The translations under genes were made by a program, and so were the position numbers. Below are positions 23,701 to 36,309 of a stretch of 64,000 nucleotides of DNA, piece by piece; within the stretch, counting starts at the first letter, position 1; the number at the start of each line of letters is the position of its first letter. Source of the DNA: Agapanthus africanus (Eukaryota; Streptophyta; Magnoliopsida; Asparagales; Amaryllidaceae); assembly GCA_030015575.1 (NCBI GenBank), contig JASDDO010000001.1:325533595-325597594 (forward strand). The letters run 5' to 3'. The notes under the pieces were generated by a model. The model saw only the letters and a list, made by a program, of their open reading frames with translations, did no database searches and was not told the DNA's origin.

Positions 23701-23860
23701 GATCCCTTCACCGGGAGTGACCCCTTGGACAGAAGTTTGCGTCAGGGCAATAACTTCACTATAGCCGATTGCCTTTTGCTTTGCATCGTGGTATTCAGTT
23801 GGAATATCCTGCACCTCATTCTACGGGGAAAGAGCCGAGATCCCTTCACCGGGAGTGACC
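23701..23860 (+). repeat. Duplicated leader motif in A2
   Basis: CCCTTCACCGGGAGTGAC occurs within 23701-23722 and 23839-23860, 138 bp apart. Each is preceded by TATTCAGTTGGAATATCCTG and a GACGAGG- or TACGGGG-type stretch. It contains the small hairpin TCAC/GTGA around CGGGA. Confidence 0.8.
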
Positions 23861-24609
23861 TCATTAGCAAAGGGTTTTCGCCACTATATTTTTATAAAAA
23901 AAAACTATGCAGTTCCTTGAACGATATCAAGTTCATTACGTTAAAAGTTTTTCGCCAAAAATGAGCCACAGCCCTCCGTCATTTCAGATTGGTATTGCTT
24001 AGTATTCGTGCTACGTATGTCGTGCTCAGCCGAGGCGTAGTGTGCGGTAGCTCTATAATGCTTTTCTGTCTTATGGATATGTGATTGGTTAGGACAGTCA
24101 TACGGTCATTTTGGCTCAGTCAAGGACTCGTGCGGGTGGGTCTAATGCAATCAAGATAATGACGGGTTGAACTTGACTAGGATCCTTTGATATGTTGGCT
24201 CAGTCAAGGTCACTTGGGTCCTAGGGGTAAAAATCATATCGGGAGTTTCTAAAGAAACTGAAACTTGCCAGGCATGCGCATACCTTCTGGAGTGTGGTGA
24301 CGTGAGTGGATTCCGTCACGTTATCATGCGATGATAATTGGATCCCGATTCCCACTGATGAGTTGGTTTACTCCTCGGGTGATCCCGGCTAATTCTTCTT
24401 TCAGGTTTGGAGAAGAATTTGAGGTTACAGTGGGAGATTTCCTGATTAGATAAAGTGATAACCATTCTGATCTAGGTAAGAGTGCACGCTGAGTGTTTCT
24501 TTTCTCTCTCTCTTTGGCAGCGACCATTGACCCGGCCCTAGACTATGACTCAGTGACCAAGTTAACCGAACCTTCTTAAACACTGGCTTTTGGATTGTCA
24601 AAGTTGCAA

Positions 24610-25410
24610 ACCTCATTGCCACTCCTACTTTTACCCTTTTCTCCAGGACACCCCGTATTACTACGAACATCCACTTCCACTGGATAAAACCATCGTATGG
24701 TTATATACGAACTCGAAGTATTTTATTCGAGGATGGTTTCCGGTTCTGGAGAAAACGAATAGGACTATTCAGTTGACTTTTCCTTTTACCTTCTCTCAGG
24801 TTGCGAGTACTCCTTGGTTTAAGAGATGGTACACCTATTACGCAAATTGGATAGTCTTCTTCCAAACCTTAGGCTGGTGCCGAACGGTGGGGAATGAAGA
24901 AAACCAATTAGCCTAAATGGTGTACAGAAGGTATTAAGTTAAGACAAAGAAAGGGATTAGAAGGAGGGCAAAGTAAATTGCGACTGATATTCACGACCAA
25001 ACCAAGTATTTCTTCGCCAATCCTAAATCACCTTTGTATTTCTCCAGGACACTCCTTATCACTACGAAGATCCACAGTATATTAGATATTCCATCGTATG
25101 GTTATATACGAACTCGAAAGGAACTTGTTCCAGTTCGGGGATGGATTCTGGTTCAGGAGAAATAGGAATAAGGTTTATTCGGTTGTCTTTTATCCTCACC
25201 TTCTCTCGCATTGCGAGTGTTCCTAGGATTAGGACAGTACACCCATTATGCTTATTGGATAGTCTTCTTCCAAACCATAGGCGGGTGCCGAACGGTAGGG
25301 AAGGAAGAAAACCGTTTGGCCTAAAGGGGTGTACAGAAGGTAATGACTAAAGACAAATAAAGGGATTTGGAGAGATGGCAAAGAATTATACGGTTACAGT
25401 TGTGAATCTG
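24610..25410 (+). repeat. Tandem duplication of about 401 bp in the gag position of A2
   Basis: CTCCAGGACAC recurs at 24641 and 25042, and GGATAGTCTTCTTCCAAACC at 24848 and 25257. The first copy holds a 108-residue frame (24590-24916) with FLQDTPYYYEHPLPLDKTIV, shared with A1 and A3. Pyrimidine tracts ending in CAG (24632-24646, 24781-24799) look like splice acceptors, but no transcript evidence exists. No nucleocapsid zinc knuckle is present. Confidence 0.75.
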
Positions 25411-25900
25411 GATAATAGAAGAGGCATTACGAGGAATACCCGGATACCCCATCGAAACATTCACATGTTTCAGTTTCACTGTGTACTGTTAAATGAAAAA
25501 CTGATTTCCCAATTAAACACTTGCTCCAGGGTATGTATTTACCAGGTTTGATTCTCACATCTGTAAGGTTTTACAGATGATGAGTGGGAGTAAGTTATTG
25601 GGAATTAGGTGATCATCCTCATTATATCGGGATTCGTTGTAATTGGTGATATTTGAGGAAATCGCCTGGGCTGTTTGCCGGTCGGCAAATATTTGGTTTT
25701 GAATATCCGTTGTTGTGCACCAATTTCAAATTGATATATCTGTACATCTATTTTTATAGAGTGAGATGTACCTTTTTGAAATTATGTCTATGATATTTAC
25801 CTATATCAGTGGATGGTTAGGTAAAGAGTATTAAACAGTGGTGTAATTCTTCTTAACCATAAGTACAGTTTTCAACCTACGACACACAGTGAATGAGTTA
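25411..25900 (+). pseudogene. A2 internal sequence between the duplication and integrase, unrecognisable
   Basis: By comparison with B1 this should hold protease and gag-pre-integrase sequence. I see no DTG motif or other landmark. The segment is colinear with A1 and A3. Confidence 0.4.
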
Positions 25901-27950
25901 TCAGACTCAAGGGACTTGTACAAAGTATTGTATATTGTCCAGTGTCCATTAGGACAGAGGGGTTGGTCCTTGTACTATTTTCGGCTTACTTATGACTTCT
26001 CTAGTTTTTAAACAAGTGTTTCGTAGAAATACTAGGTCCGAATTTTGAGAAGTTATAGGTATAAGAGTAAAGTAGAGAACCAGGTATTGTAAGTATCGGG
26101 ATTCTTCAAGGTGATCGAAGATGTAGATACTTGTGAATGGTGTTCAGTTGATAGTAATAATTAAGAGAAGTAGCTTCTCTTTCAGGTTACTCATAATTGG
26201 AAGTACTCCTAAGTTGAGTAACGCTAATCGGCCTCTCATCCATTTAGTTGACATGCACTGGAAACAGCTGCATGACTTGAATCTGGTTCAATTAAATCAG
26301 TGCCTCTGTTTTTGTATTGGATATAGAACAGTTCATATCTTGACATTGTTAGGGTACGGGGAGTTGTCCGGCTTATGCTTAAAACCAGACTCCGGATAAC
26401 TCAAGGCACGTTTCTGTAATGGTTGTTTGTGGGTTGACCCGGGCTATGACGAGGGTTGACTTTCTACCATCTGGAAGATCAATAGTGATATTGTTCATGA
26501 CTCGCCATATTTTTAAAAGAAATGGATTTTTTCAGAAAACAGTAGTGGGAGTATGGTAGAACTGGATGTGATTCCAGAACCGCAAACGATTACTGAAAAT
26601 TTGATAAGAATCTAAAAATTCAATCTGGTTTGATATTCCATTAGCCACTCCGCAGATATGATGGGTAACCTCAGGCACCCGAGAGGTACTTTGGTATGCT
26701 CAAGGACGGTGGCAGGGAGGTTCTTGTTTACCCAGACTTGTCAATGCTGTTGTTCCAGACTGTGAGACCAGGCAGGAGGATGAGTATAGCGTCGTTCTAA
26801 ACTAGCTTTAGAAGTGCACGTGTATATGACTCTGCCAGAGGGTTGTCGTAGTCAGTGGGAGCAGCGGAAGCATTGGTGGACAGTTGGCTTATGTCTATTT
26901 ATAGACTAAAGCAGATATAGCGGAGATAGATCATCTATTTCTGATGTGACAGTCATAGGTTTGACTTCATCAGAATAGAGGATGGATCTGTTAAGAAGGT
27001 AGTAGGGTGTGATGCCCAGGTATTTGGATGACATACACAGAGTAGAAAGTGATATTCCTAAACTACGATCGGTTATACTTTGGTTGTCACACAGTAGTTT
27101 CTCCACATAGGAATTGGATCTTATATCGGACATTCTGGTTACTAGATCTATGGTTTTAGATCTAGATTTGGGCGGTTTCCAAATCAGGGTACTTAGACGG
27201 TATTCTAAGAGTATTTAGAATGAACGACTCCTGGCACGGTAGTGTACCTGCAGGTGATGGAGTCACCCTCTCTAATGGTGTCTTACAGACTAAAGGGGAG
27301 AGGGATGTGCATGATTGGCAGATCACTTGCTTAGGCAATTGAGTCAATCATGAGATGTCAAGTACCACACCAGATGTTGTTCTTGCAGGAGATGCAATAA
27401 GTTGATATTAATCCAATCCTGGAGAAACAATCAGAAGCAGCTTTAGAACATAAGTGGATGTTCAAGGGATTTGATAACGGCAGCCTCCTTTAGGAGACGG
27501 TTATCATTCCAGGCTTCCAAGGTGACTTGGATGGCTGAGTGGCCGTCAGAGTTTTAGTTTCCCCTCTATCGAGGGGCAGTATTTTTGGCAGGTGGTCCAG
27601 GTGGATACTGAGGGAAGGATGGCGCAGGATACTGATTAAATTCAGTTGACGATACAGTCTAAGAAGTTTGGATTTGGAGTTCATTTATGAGCTAGGTCCC
27701 ATCAGACATCCAGACACTTTCTAAGACAGGTATTGCTCATTTCATGAGATGGCTTTCTCCGCGAACATGAGATAAAGAGAGACATAGAAAGAAACACCAT
27801 AGCGGATCCACTCACTGAGGCTATTCCTCGAACGCAATAGTTTCGCAAATGAGCTTTGTGAGACTGACTAGTAGAGGAGTTGGGTGGTCGGTATCATATG
27901 GGCTGTGAGTATGCGACATCGCAATAATTAGCCTTGAGTGCAAGTGGGAG
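25900..27950 (+). pseudogene. Decayed pol of A2 (integrase, reverse transcriptase, RNase H)
   Basis: An integrase C-terminal scrap reads HILTLLGYGELSGLCLKPD (about 26330-26390). A reverse transcriptase scrap, YLDDIHRVESDIPKLRSVI, lies near 27020-27080 in the place of the catalytic YVDD box. RNase H ends with ERNTIADPLTEAIPRTQ near 27790-27840. Stops and frameshifts separate every piece. The order INT-RT-RH is that of copia, and no functional protein is possible. Confidence 0.75.
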
Positions 27951-27952
27951 AT
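27939..27952 (+). other. Polypurine tract of A2
   Basis: TGCAAGTGGGAGAT lies directly before the TGTTGG start of the 3' LTR. Confidence 0.9.
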
Positions 27953-30051
27953 TGTTGGATATTATGCCCTCAGAGTCAATTATTGGATCACAGGCATGTG
28001 ATTGCAATAATTGAGGGAGGACCTATACCGGTTGGACAGTCTTACTCGAGATGATAGTATACTATCTGGTTTATCATTATCATCGTGTACTGCTTTAGGT
28101 GACCTTACGAGTTGCTATTACACGTTGATAGAGCCCCAAGGATTCTTGCTTGACTACCAGCAGTATGAGGGCGATCATATACGTGAGAGATGGAGTCTAT
28201 AAGCACATCCTTAAAAGGTCCCTAGTCGTGGGAGTTTCGAGACAGGGCATCGATTCTCCAGAGTAGACTACTGTATACAATCGAGATCCCGACGAGGGGC
28301 GGTGGCCGGTCTCACAAGCCACTGGTGTCAGTTGGTTCACCTAAGATGTATACAGGTGCTCATTGGGTTATAAGTATACCGGACATGACTCGCCGGGAAC
28401 CTGCTAGTTGGGATTATACCAGACCTCAGATAGCAGTTCCCTGGTGACATGTGTACAGGTTAGTTCATCGACCTGAGATCGTCATTTGTCACGTGTGAGT
28501 TCCCACTGTGCTTTGATTACTAGCCTACCACGGCTCAAAGAAGTCGTGCAAACAGGTTTTAGTTGGGTACAGTCCCGAGCCACATGGAGGCAGTGAGCGG
28601 ATCTGCAGGGGTTCGTCTCTCCCGGTATTGGGGGTGAGGTCGCGCTGTGTCTAGGAGAGCCATTACACAAAGCACTCGGCCGAGGCAGGAGATTTACCGG
28701 TAGGTATTCCAGTAATATCTCAGGGTGTTCTGGGCTACACTCCGATACGACTTGTACCGCTTTTGGGGGTTCGACTTTTACCAACCCCCTAGGCCCGCCA
28801 TGCGATACTCATAGACGAACGGACCGGACTGTACGGATATTGTCACTGACAGGCTCAGTAGGGTGTCAGGATGAGTTCGCTCATCGACGTCTCTTTTGGT
28901 TAATAGCTGGTAGCCCGTCACGTATGGATAATACCTCTGACGTGCTAGTGGTTAAATCCACAACCATAGTATTGACGAGTCTTTAGAGTCCACCACACAC
29001 AGTTACTCAAGTTTTGGGCGAAACGCTGTAGAGGCCGTATGGAGATATGGCAGGGTTCGATCAGATACGTGCGGTATTGCACGGATCGTGATCGGACGGT
29101 TTTTATTAGCCGGCTTTGGCCTAAGCCGGATCCTAGTATAAGGTAGTGTAGATTTTGTCTCTTTGCATTTGTATGCAGTGGAAATACAAATGCAGGAATG
29201 TATATGCAGTCGCGGGGTTTTCTTGTAAGTTATTACGGGATCAGTTTTCTGATGTTGCCAGTTTGCATTCCGTTCCGGCCGGTTTTCCTTTGTTCCTTCT
29301 CGGCCGGACTTTTTGATGGAGAGGGTTATTTGCAAGTTTGCAAATAACTTATTGTGAAGGTGGTTTCCTGCATTTGTGGCTTCTATCATCATGAGATGCT
29401 TTATACATCATTTCTTTGTGATTAGAGTTGATCTTGATTTAGATTTGACCTTGTTATCATTGCTTGGGGGTGTGGTCACCATTCTACTTTTCCTACACTC
29501 ACCTCCCTTCTTGTGTTTGTTTTTTCTCTACCATATTTGATATGGTCGGCCACATTAGAGGGAATGAGAGAGATTTTCATTTTTGTGGTGGCACATATTT
29601 CTTCATCTCATTCTTCTTGTTTGAAAAAAATGAAAGCACCATTTTTTTCTTAACCTCATTCCTCCATCACCAATGGCAACATAAACCCCAATGAGACAAA
29701 GGTTCTACACTACAACCTACAGTACCCTTGGACGCGTCGGCTAGCCAACTTCGCGACCGAGTTGCCTCGGTCTAGAGGTGGGTGCCCGTAAAAGAATTCG
29801 GCTACGTGGTGCCCTTTCTGACGAGGAGGTGACGGACGGAGATTCCGCGGGAGATCGGAGTGGAGACGAAGACCGAAGGACACGGATCGCTTGGTATAAC
29901 TCTCTACCTTTCTCTTGTTTAGCTAGGATTAGGTTAATGGTTACGATCCGGGTTTTATTGTCCGCGGTTGTGCCAATTTAAAAGTTAAGAAAAATTTTGA
30001 TTCCGCATTTTGGCCTCGAGTAGACGGCCGGGGCGCTGCCGTGGCGCAACA
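27953..30051 (+). repeat. 3' LTR of A2 (2099 bp)
   Basis: It begins TGTTGGATATTATGCCCTCA, ends GTGGCGCAACA, and is followed by AAAAC. It shows the sequence of the T2 insertion site without the insertion. The palindrome CTCGGCCGAG is at 28675-28684 and the 11-bp dyad at 29335-29358. Confidence 0.95.
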
Positions 30052-30056
30052 AAAAC

Positions 30057-30560
30057 GAGAAAAGATTATGCAAGAGTCCCAGCCTCGGTATAGTTCAGCA
30101 TATGCGAGATCGGAAGAGATTTTGAGCAGGTGCCTTCCAGGACACTGCTGCGACAAGATTTGAATCGAGGATCAGTTGTGTCATAAGTATTCAGAGGGCC
30201 AGAGGCCGATGCCATTGACGTGCTGCTTTACGAGTGGTCATACTAATTGACCGAGAGATGACCAGAGGAGTGCCAGAGAGGAATCGTTTCCATTAGCACA
30301 CCTGACCGGGCCGGTGAGCCGATGGATTGCGAGATCAGTAATCCATAGAGAAATGAAGACCCAGAGATAGAGGACGCCAGAACGTGAGCAGGAGGCAAGC
30401 GGATGTTCTTGCTCTGCCAGTTTTGGGCGCACCAATATTTTTCGAAATTATAGGAGGTGTACCTTAATATCATTTGTTGCGATTTGCGTTTGTGATCCGA
30501 GAATCACGCTTAGATCGCTTCGATTTGAGTTTTGATGATTGAGTTTCATGATATTGAGTT
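30057..30560 (+). pseudogene. Gypsy internal sequence, right part after A2
   Basis: It continues the sequence broken at 15597. Only stops and short frames are present and no pol motif is recognised. It lies upstream of the repeat array and gypsy polypurine tract, so it should belong to the 3' part of a heavily deleted gypsy element. Confidence 0.45.
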
Positions 30561-31760
30561 CATGCACCATGGTTGCACCTACTGGGTATTTACATTTTGT
30601 GCACAGTTATTGCACTTGATTTATGTTTATGCACCGCTACATCGGTTTGCGATTTGTGCATATCTATTGCACTTGATATTGATTTTGTGCCTTGGCTACA
30701 CGTGTTTATGATTTCATGGATTTCATACGGTTGATTTGATTTTGTGCATGTGATACGCACTCGATTTGATTTATGCACTCGGTATAGCTTACATGTGCTT
30801 ACAGTGCATTGATACATGTTTTGTGCACACAGTTGCACACGTTTATGACTGTATACATCTTGGTACACTCGGTGTTGCTTTTTATACGCATTTGAGTTAC
30901 TGATGAGTTTCCGTGCATTTGTTTCACTAGATTTTTATTTCATCCACTAGACGCATCGGAATTGTATTTCGTGCACTAGATGCACCGGATTTGTATTTCG
31001 TGCACTAGATACACCAGATCGATATTTCATGTATTTGTTGCACTAGATTTATATTTTTGTGCATTTACCGCACCAGATCGGTATTTCGTGCATTTGTTGC
31101 ACTGGATTTATATTTATGTGCATTGGTTGCACCAGATCGGTATTTCATGCATTGGTTGCACTAGATTTATACTCCGTATATTGGTTGCACCGATTTTTTT
31201 CTTTGAGCATTCGTATTACCACATTTATGTTTTTGTGCACGTTGCACTTCACGTTCATTTTTCGTGCGCTTTACCACACCGGGCATTTATACGGACCTGA
31301 CGCGTTTGATTTGGATTTTTGCGCATATTAGACGCTTTCTATTGGATTTCGTGCGTATCGAATGCATTTCAGTGAGATTTTATTCGTGCATGTTGAATGC
31401 CCTTGATTGAGATTTTATTCGTGCATGTTGCATGCACTTGACTTAGATTTTTATTCGTGCATGTTGGATGCACTTGATTTAGATTTCATTTGTACATGAC
31501 GGATGCACTTAATTTAGATTTTTGCCAATGTTGGGCGCATAATATGAGAAGTGATTTTATGCACATCGGATTCACTGGATTAAGATTTTTGTGCACTATA
31601 GATGCACTAGATGTTGTTGTTGTGCACATCCGTTGCACTGGACAGATGCTTTTGTGCACACCCGTTGCACATAGTTTGGTTTTATGCACATTCGTAGCAC
31701 TTGTATTTGGTTTTGATTTCCGCGTGCACCAAACGCACATGATTATTAGATGCGCCTTTC
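30560..31760 (+). repeat. GTGCA..TGCAC tandem array upstream of a gypsy 3' LTR
   Basis: Units start at 30971, 31000, 31029, 31059, 31088, 31118, 31147 and 31176, a strict 29-30 bp period. The consensus is GTGCATTnGTTGCACnnGATTTATATTT, whose first half is a hairpin with arms GTGCA/TGCAC. Flanking units are longer and degenerate (about 50-60 bp). Frames on both strands stay open because of the period and encode low-complexity repeats only. Variable tandem arrays just before the 3' LTR are known for plant gypsy elements. Confidence 0.8.
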
Positions 31761-32399
31761 GAGGTTGATTTGCTTTTGACCACTTTGTTTTCATGATGGG
31801 CACTATATTATGTAGTAGACGAACATGACTGATCTGAGGAAAATACCTGAGTACTTTGCATGCATTAAATGTTTAACAAGAGGTTTTCAAAAAGGAGCTA
31901 TAGTCTCTCTATTTCCTACGTGTCCGTGAGGGATACGAATGTTTACAAAGGAAAACCCTTTGGGATATTTTAAAAGAGTGGGACGTATATTTTAGCAAAA
32001 CCTATATGAACATATATTTATTACTTTACAAATGAGCGTCCTTCACTTGTGCCGTGAGTTACGCATCACGCGGCTATTAAGAAAAAATTTTGCATGTGTT
32101 TTATTTGGTTTTAAGAGATTTTTCCAAGGATGCGTATTACATACGTATTATAGTATTTGACTTGTGTATATTGGATTTCAGTAGTGGATTTCGAGATCTG
32201 TGTCTCCTTTGTAACTCCGATGATTTGTGTTATGCTTGACGGAGTTCAATTTTTGAGTTGCGTACTCGTTTTCATGCGCACTTGATGCGCTGTGGTGTTT
32301 CGGTATCATACGTGATTTCGGAGCCCCATTGATTTGAGCTGATTATTGAAATGTTTTAGTATTTAGGGATTTAAATTTAAATTCAGGGACCGAATTTAT
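31761..32399 (+). other. Gypsy 3' untranslated region between array and polypurine tract
   Basis: This AT-rich sequence has no frame of interest. It leads directly into the G-rich tract at 32400. I see nothing else in it. Confidence 0.5.
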
Positions 32400-32414
32400 T
32401 TAAGGGGGGAAGAT
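32400..32414 (+). other. Polypurine tract of the T3 gypsy element
   Basis: TTAAGGGGGGAAGAT directly precedes TGTAACATTTCAG. This is the usual gypsy (chromovirus-type) polypurine tract and fixes T3 as a 3' LTR rather than a solo LTR. Confidence 0.85.
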
Positions 32415-32809
32415 TGTAACATTTCAGAAAATATAAAATATTATTTTTGGAATTTAATATTAAATTAATATATTCACGAAAACAACCCGATTTGCGAAAT
32501 TGGGGTTTTCGTAAAATGGTATAAATATATAGTAATATTTGTGAAATAATTGGAGAATAAAATGATTTATTCATATAAAAATATATTTATTAGATGAGAC
32601 ATTTTTTATAAATTATTATATGCAGTTTGAATAAAAATTGATTAGTGCGCTACTAATTGCGATTAAGCCAAATCCGTATTTCTACATTTTTCCATGGCTA
32701 GTGCACCTTGTCATGTTGCATTTTGTTGCATGTTGTTGCATTTGTGTTGTTTTATTGGTGTTATGAGTGTTATTGTGAGAAAAATAGAAAGGGGTTAAAA
32801 AGAGAATGA

Positions 32810-32858
32810 TTGGAGAGAGAGTGTGTGTGTGAGAAATGAGTAGAGAGAGAGAGAGAGG
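32810..32858. repeat. (GA)n/(GT)n simple repeat in T3
   Basis: GA runs flank a short GT run. It precedes a pyrimidine-rich tract similar in position to that of T2. Confidence 0.85.
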
Positions 32859-35192
32859 GCGGCCATTCATTTAACCCCCATTTTTTTTCTCATCATCTTC
32901 CTCCTCATCTCCTTCCATCTTCACCCCAAGAATCGTCTCCAAATTTTCATCAAAACCCTAAACCCTCTTCATTAAAGTTGATCCCCACCTCATCCTCAAC
33001 ACTTTGGACCAATCAAAGTTGAATTTTGGAGACCTTGGGAAGCTAGGGTTTCTCTTAAGTTGCCCAAATGATGTATATCTTCTTCTATTTAGTTTAGTTT
33101 GAGTTTTCTTGTATTCTAGTTTAGTTAGAATGTGATTTGGTTAGGGTCTGTGATGTTTAGAAATTTCAAAAGAAGGGTTGGGTGATTTTGTGGACTTGTA
33201 ATCTGTAGTGAATGTCTACAAGACCCTAGAGATCGATTTGTAGACCTAGAACAGAGAATACGAACATAAGATTTGTTCCATGTCGGTTTTGTGTACAAAT
33301 TAAGGACTACAGGGAATCTGGAATGACCTGGAACGTTTACGAGAAAAATTAGCAACTCCAGAGACCTAGTTAGACCAATAAGAGACCACCCTAAGAAGAC
33401 AAACCCCAATGGAGCCTACTTGGCCGAGCAGGACGGTTTTGGTGGCTATGTGGCCGGACAAATTTAAGTGTTTGTTGTCTAGGTTGGTTCAGTACCTCAC
33501 ATACTCCATATACAAGACCCTATACTTGCTAGTTTTGTTCCAATTGACCTGAAGCAAAATCTGGGAGCACACTGTGGTGTTTTTGGCTATGTTTTCCGAG
33601 TTTTGAATGCTTGGTTTTGATGTTTGGATTTGTATTTGTTTGTTGGGCGTTTGTACGTCAACAATAAGGGTTGCTTGATTGTTTTGCATGCGTAGGATAT
33701 AGGTTCTAACCTATGCGCGCACCGTGTGCCGTATTGGTTTTCCGGACTTGATTTTAATAGCATTGCGACTATGTATTTATTATAGGTACCTTCGTGTGGA
33801 TTCCTAAATGACGGAGCATGGTGTCATCGACTTTGGCAAGCAATGATCAAGGTGAGTAGATTTATATCTACATGGAAAGTCGGGTGGATGGCGTATAGTA
33901 CCCGCGCAAATTTTGATGGAAACCGATATATAGGATATGGTTAAAGAAACCTATATTAGGAAACTAGGGATATGGTTAAAAGGATAGTTAGAAGTGGTAA
34001 GATATGATTAATACGTGATGACGAGATTTGAGATATCAATATGATGAGATAGATGATACGAGCGGATACGATTGATATAAGATTTATAGTGGCATGTTAT
34101 GAGAACGTTATATACAATAAGATATGACATTTATGCAAAATAATAGGATATGAGAATAATGAGTGATATGCTGTATGAGACTTGAGATCCGTACCCTCAT
34201 CGTTGTATAGGTCGATAGATCCCTGTTTTTGTTAAATTTCACCGTACGAAGGATTTCTGTACGCGATGTGAGTTACCAGATGGATGATCCGTGCTCATGA
34301 TTTGAGGATGATGTTCGATGATTTTGCCGTATTGGATACTATAAGACTAAATAGCCGACGTAAATATGTTATCCGAACCATACATATTTTTAAATTGAAG
34401 AATCGTATGCATCTCTTAAATAGATACCTTGAGGGAAGTTACGGATTTTCAAATGATGTCTTTTCCATAAAAACACCCGTAGCCCCTACTTTCAAAACTG
34501 CGATTCGCATCTTTTAAAAACCGATCTGGTTCATGTGTAGATGTTAGATTAGATATATATGCTTATACCATTTCATTTACGATGTACTTTATGTTACGTT
34601 CATGTCATTCTCATTGCATTGCATATACCTATGCTAGTACACCTACACCATTATCGATGATGCGTATGTTACACTTACACAGATTGGCCGGCTCACATAA
34701 TTCATCATCGATAATTGCTATGTCACTCACGCAGTAAAATTGCTACATCATTCTATTATATTGCGATGCTCACATTATGATGATATGCCCATGCTCACAT
34801 CACTGTTCCATGTTGCATGATATATGGATAAGCTTACATTTAGTTATATGTCGCATACATCATGCTTTACGGTTATATGCATTGAGATGCTGTTTTCATG
34901 AGATTTCTGGATATGAGAATCGTGGTTATTTCAAAAGAAAGTATATATTGTTTTAAAAACCCGGTTTCTCATGATATGATATTTTGAGACATCCACCATG
35001 TGTTTTCTCTGTTCTGAGATTGGCATGTAAAACCTGATTCGAGGAGCGGGAGGCACCGTCTGCGGGTACATGGTGGACCCGGTATGGTACCCTGGGGAGA
35101 TATGTGATTTTTGTGGTGTGGATGATCCGCCGGGCAGAGGGACTATTACCTACCGGTGATAATATTTGGACCTGGCGGTTATCCGGAGGATA

Positions 35193-35258
35193 CCGACCGG
35201 AGTCATGAGATGGATACGAGGTCCGACCGGAGTCATGAGATGGATACGAGGTCCGACC
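35193..35258 (+). repeat. 30-bp tandem duplication in T3
   Basis: Two copies of a unit containing GGAGTCATGAGATGGATACG lie in register 30 bp apart. The duplication lies in the same variable part of the LTR as the 61-bp duplication of T1. Confidence 0.9.
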
Positions 35259-36309
35259 AGAGTGTGCGGCGCCTGAGGGCCGATATGAAGATGCAGCGCC
35301 TGAGATATGAGGATTTACGTGTCGATGCTGGACACGGGTTTCATGATGTTTCGAGTGTCGGTGTTAGACACACAGGTTCCATGAATTGATGTGTCATTGA
35401 TGAATACACATTCTTTGATATCATCATATATTTACATGCATATGCTACTATGATGTTTCGAGTGGACGAGATCCACATCCATACATGAATTGATTATTAT
35501 ACTATAGGCACATATTTACATATACGGTCATCCTAGATATCATACTATTACCTTCATGATATAGTTGACCTAGGAAATCGTTGTTTTATTCGATTTCTAC
35601 CTGATGATGTTTTCTACTCATGAGTTGGAAACTCAACCCCGTTGTGCCACAGTTCTTGCAGGTTAACCGCATGGATCAGTAGCAGTATCGCTGGCACACA
35701 GCTTGCTTCGGGTGATTTGCTTTGGTAGGCGGTACTTGTTGGATCGTGCCACTCTTGTATTTACTATTCCGTTGTATTTAGTTAACTCCATCAATCAGAA
35801 ACTTGTATTTGTATATATAATTGGACTTAGAATGACTTTTGGTTGCGAGACTTAGAGCGGGGTTTTATGTTCGCTTGGTGGGTTGATGTCTTGCTTTATT
35901 CATTATCCTTTGTGTTGATCTTCACCGTTGGGCATCGTATACATGTTTTATGACTTACGTGGTTGTGATTCCGCCGATTGGCAAAGAGCAAGCTCCTGCT
36001 TGGGGATGCTTTTTATATTATCTTGTGTATGTGGTTTTGGATGAATATATACAAGGAAGGTGTTGCCCAAATTTTTAAAAGATGAAATATGTTTTTCAAC
36101 TAGTAAAATTTACTTGCATTTTCATGTTCCGTGACTTATGTATTACAGAAAACTTTTGATTTAATCATACCGTTATATCAAAACTTCACCTCTTTTATTT
36201 TCTTAAAAAGGTTTTAGATTTCTGGGCTTCGGCTTACTTGAGGTACGTTACGCCTTAAGATGTGGCGTGAGTTAAGTGCCAGTCACGAACTAAATTTTGG
36301 GTCGTGACA

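Larger units (their letters stand above)
22234..24580 (+). other. Untranslated leader of A2
   Basis: This is about 2.3 kb without a credible frame, colinear with the leaders of A1 and A3. It contains the hairpin (22433-22473), the duplicated motif (23701-23722 and 23839-23860), and a pyrimidine-rich stretch before GCAGCGACC near 24530, the equivalent of the place where A3 reads ATGACCCGACCCTAG. Confidence 0.7.
15598..30051 (+). mobile_element. Element A2: complete non-autonomous Angela-like copia retrotransposon with nested solo LTR
   Basis: The element has a 5' LTR, primer site, leader, duplicated gag-position block, decayed pol, polypurine tract and 3' LTR. It is flanked by the duplication AAAAC. 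Removing the nested T2 and its duplication leaves a 5' LTR of 2098 bp against 2099 bp for the 3' LTR. The internal region is 5732 bp and holds no full-length frame. The LTR ends form a 5-bp inverted repeat, TGTTG...CAACA. It sits inside degenerate gypsy sequence (15119-15597 and 30057-32414). Confidence 0.92.
32415..36309 (+). mobile_element. T3: 3' LTR (3895 bp) of a gypsy element (Tekay/Del-like)
   Basis: It begins TGTAACATTTCAGAAAATAT and ends GGGTCGTGACA. It shares landmarks with T1, T2 and T4: the inverted repeat ATTATCGATGATG/CATCATCGATAAT (34650-34662 with 34703-34715), GTTGTGCCACAGTTCTTGCAG (about 35640) and AAAGAGCAAGCTCCTGCTTGG near the end. It is clearly diverged from T1, so T1 is unlikely to be its sister LTR. 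The next 5 bases, TATAC, are the possible duplication; the left partner is lost. Confidence 0.8.

Noticed and set aside
12704..36309. T1 and T3 as the two LTRs of one gypsy element around 15119-32414
   Set aside because: They are same-strand and the layout is tempting, but T1 and T3 are far more diverged than sister LTRs should be, T1 lacks its first half, and no primer-binding site follows T1. I left the pairing open.
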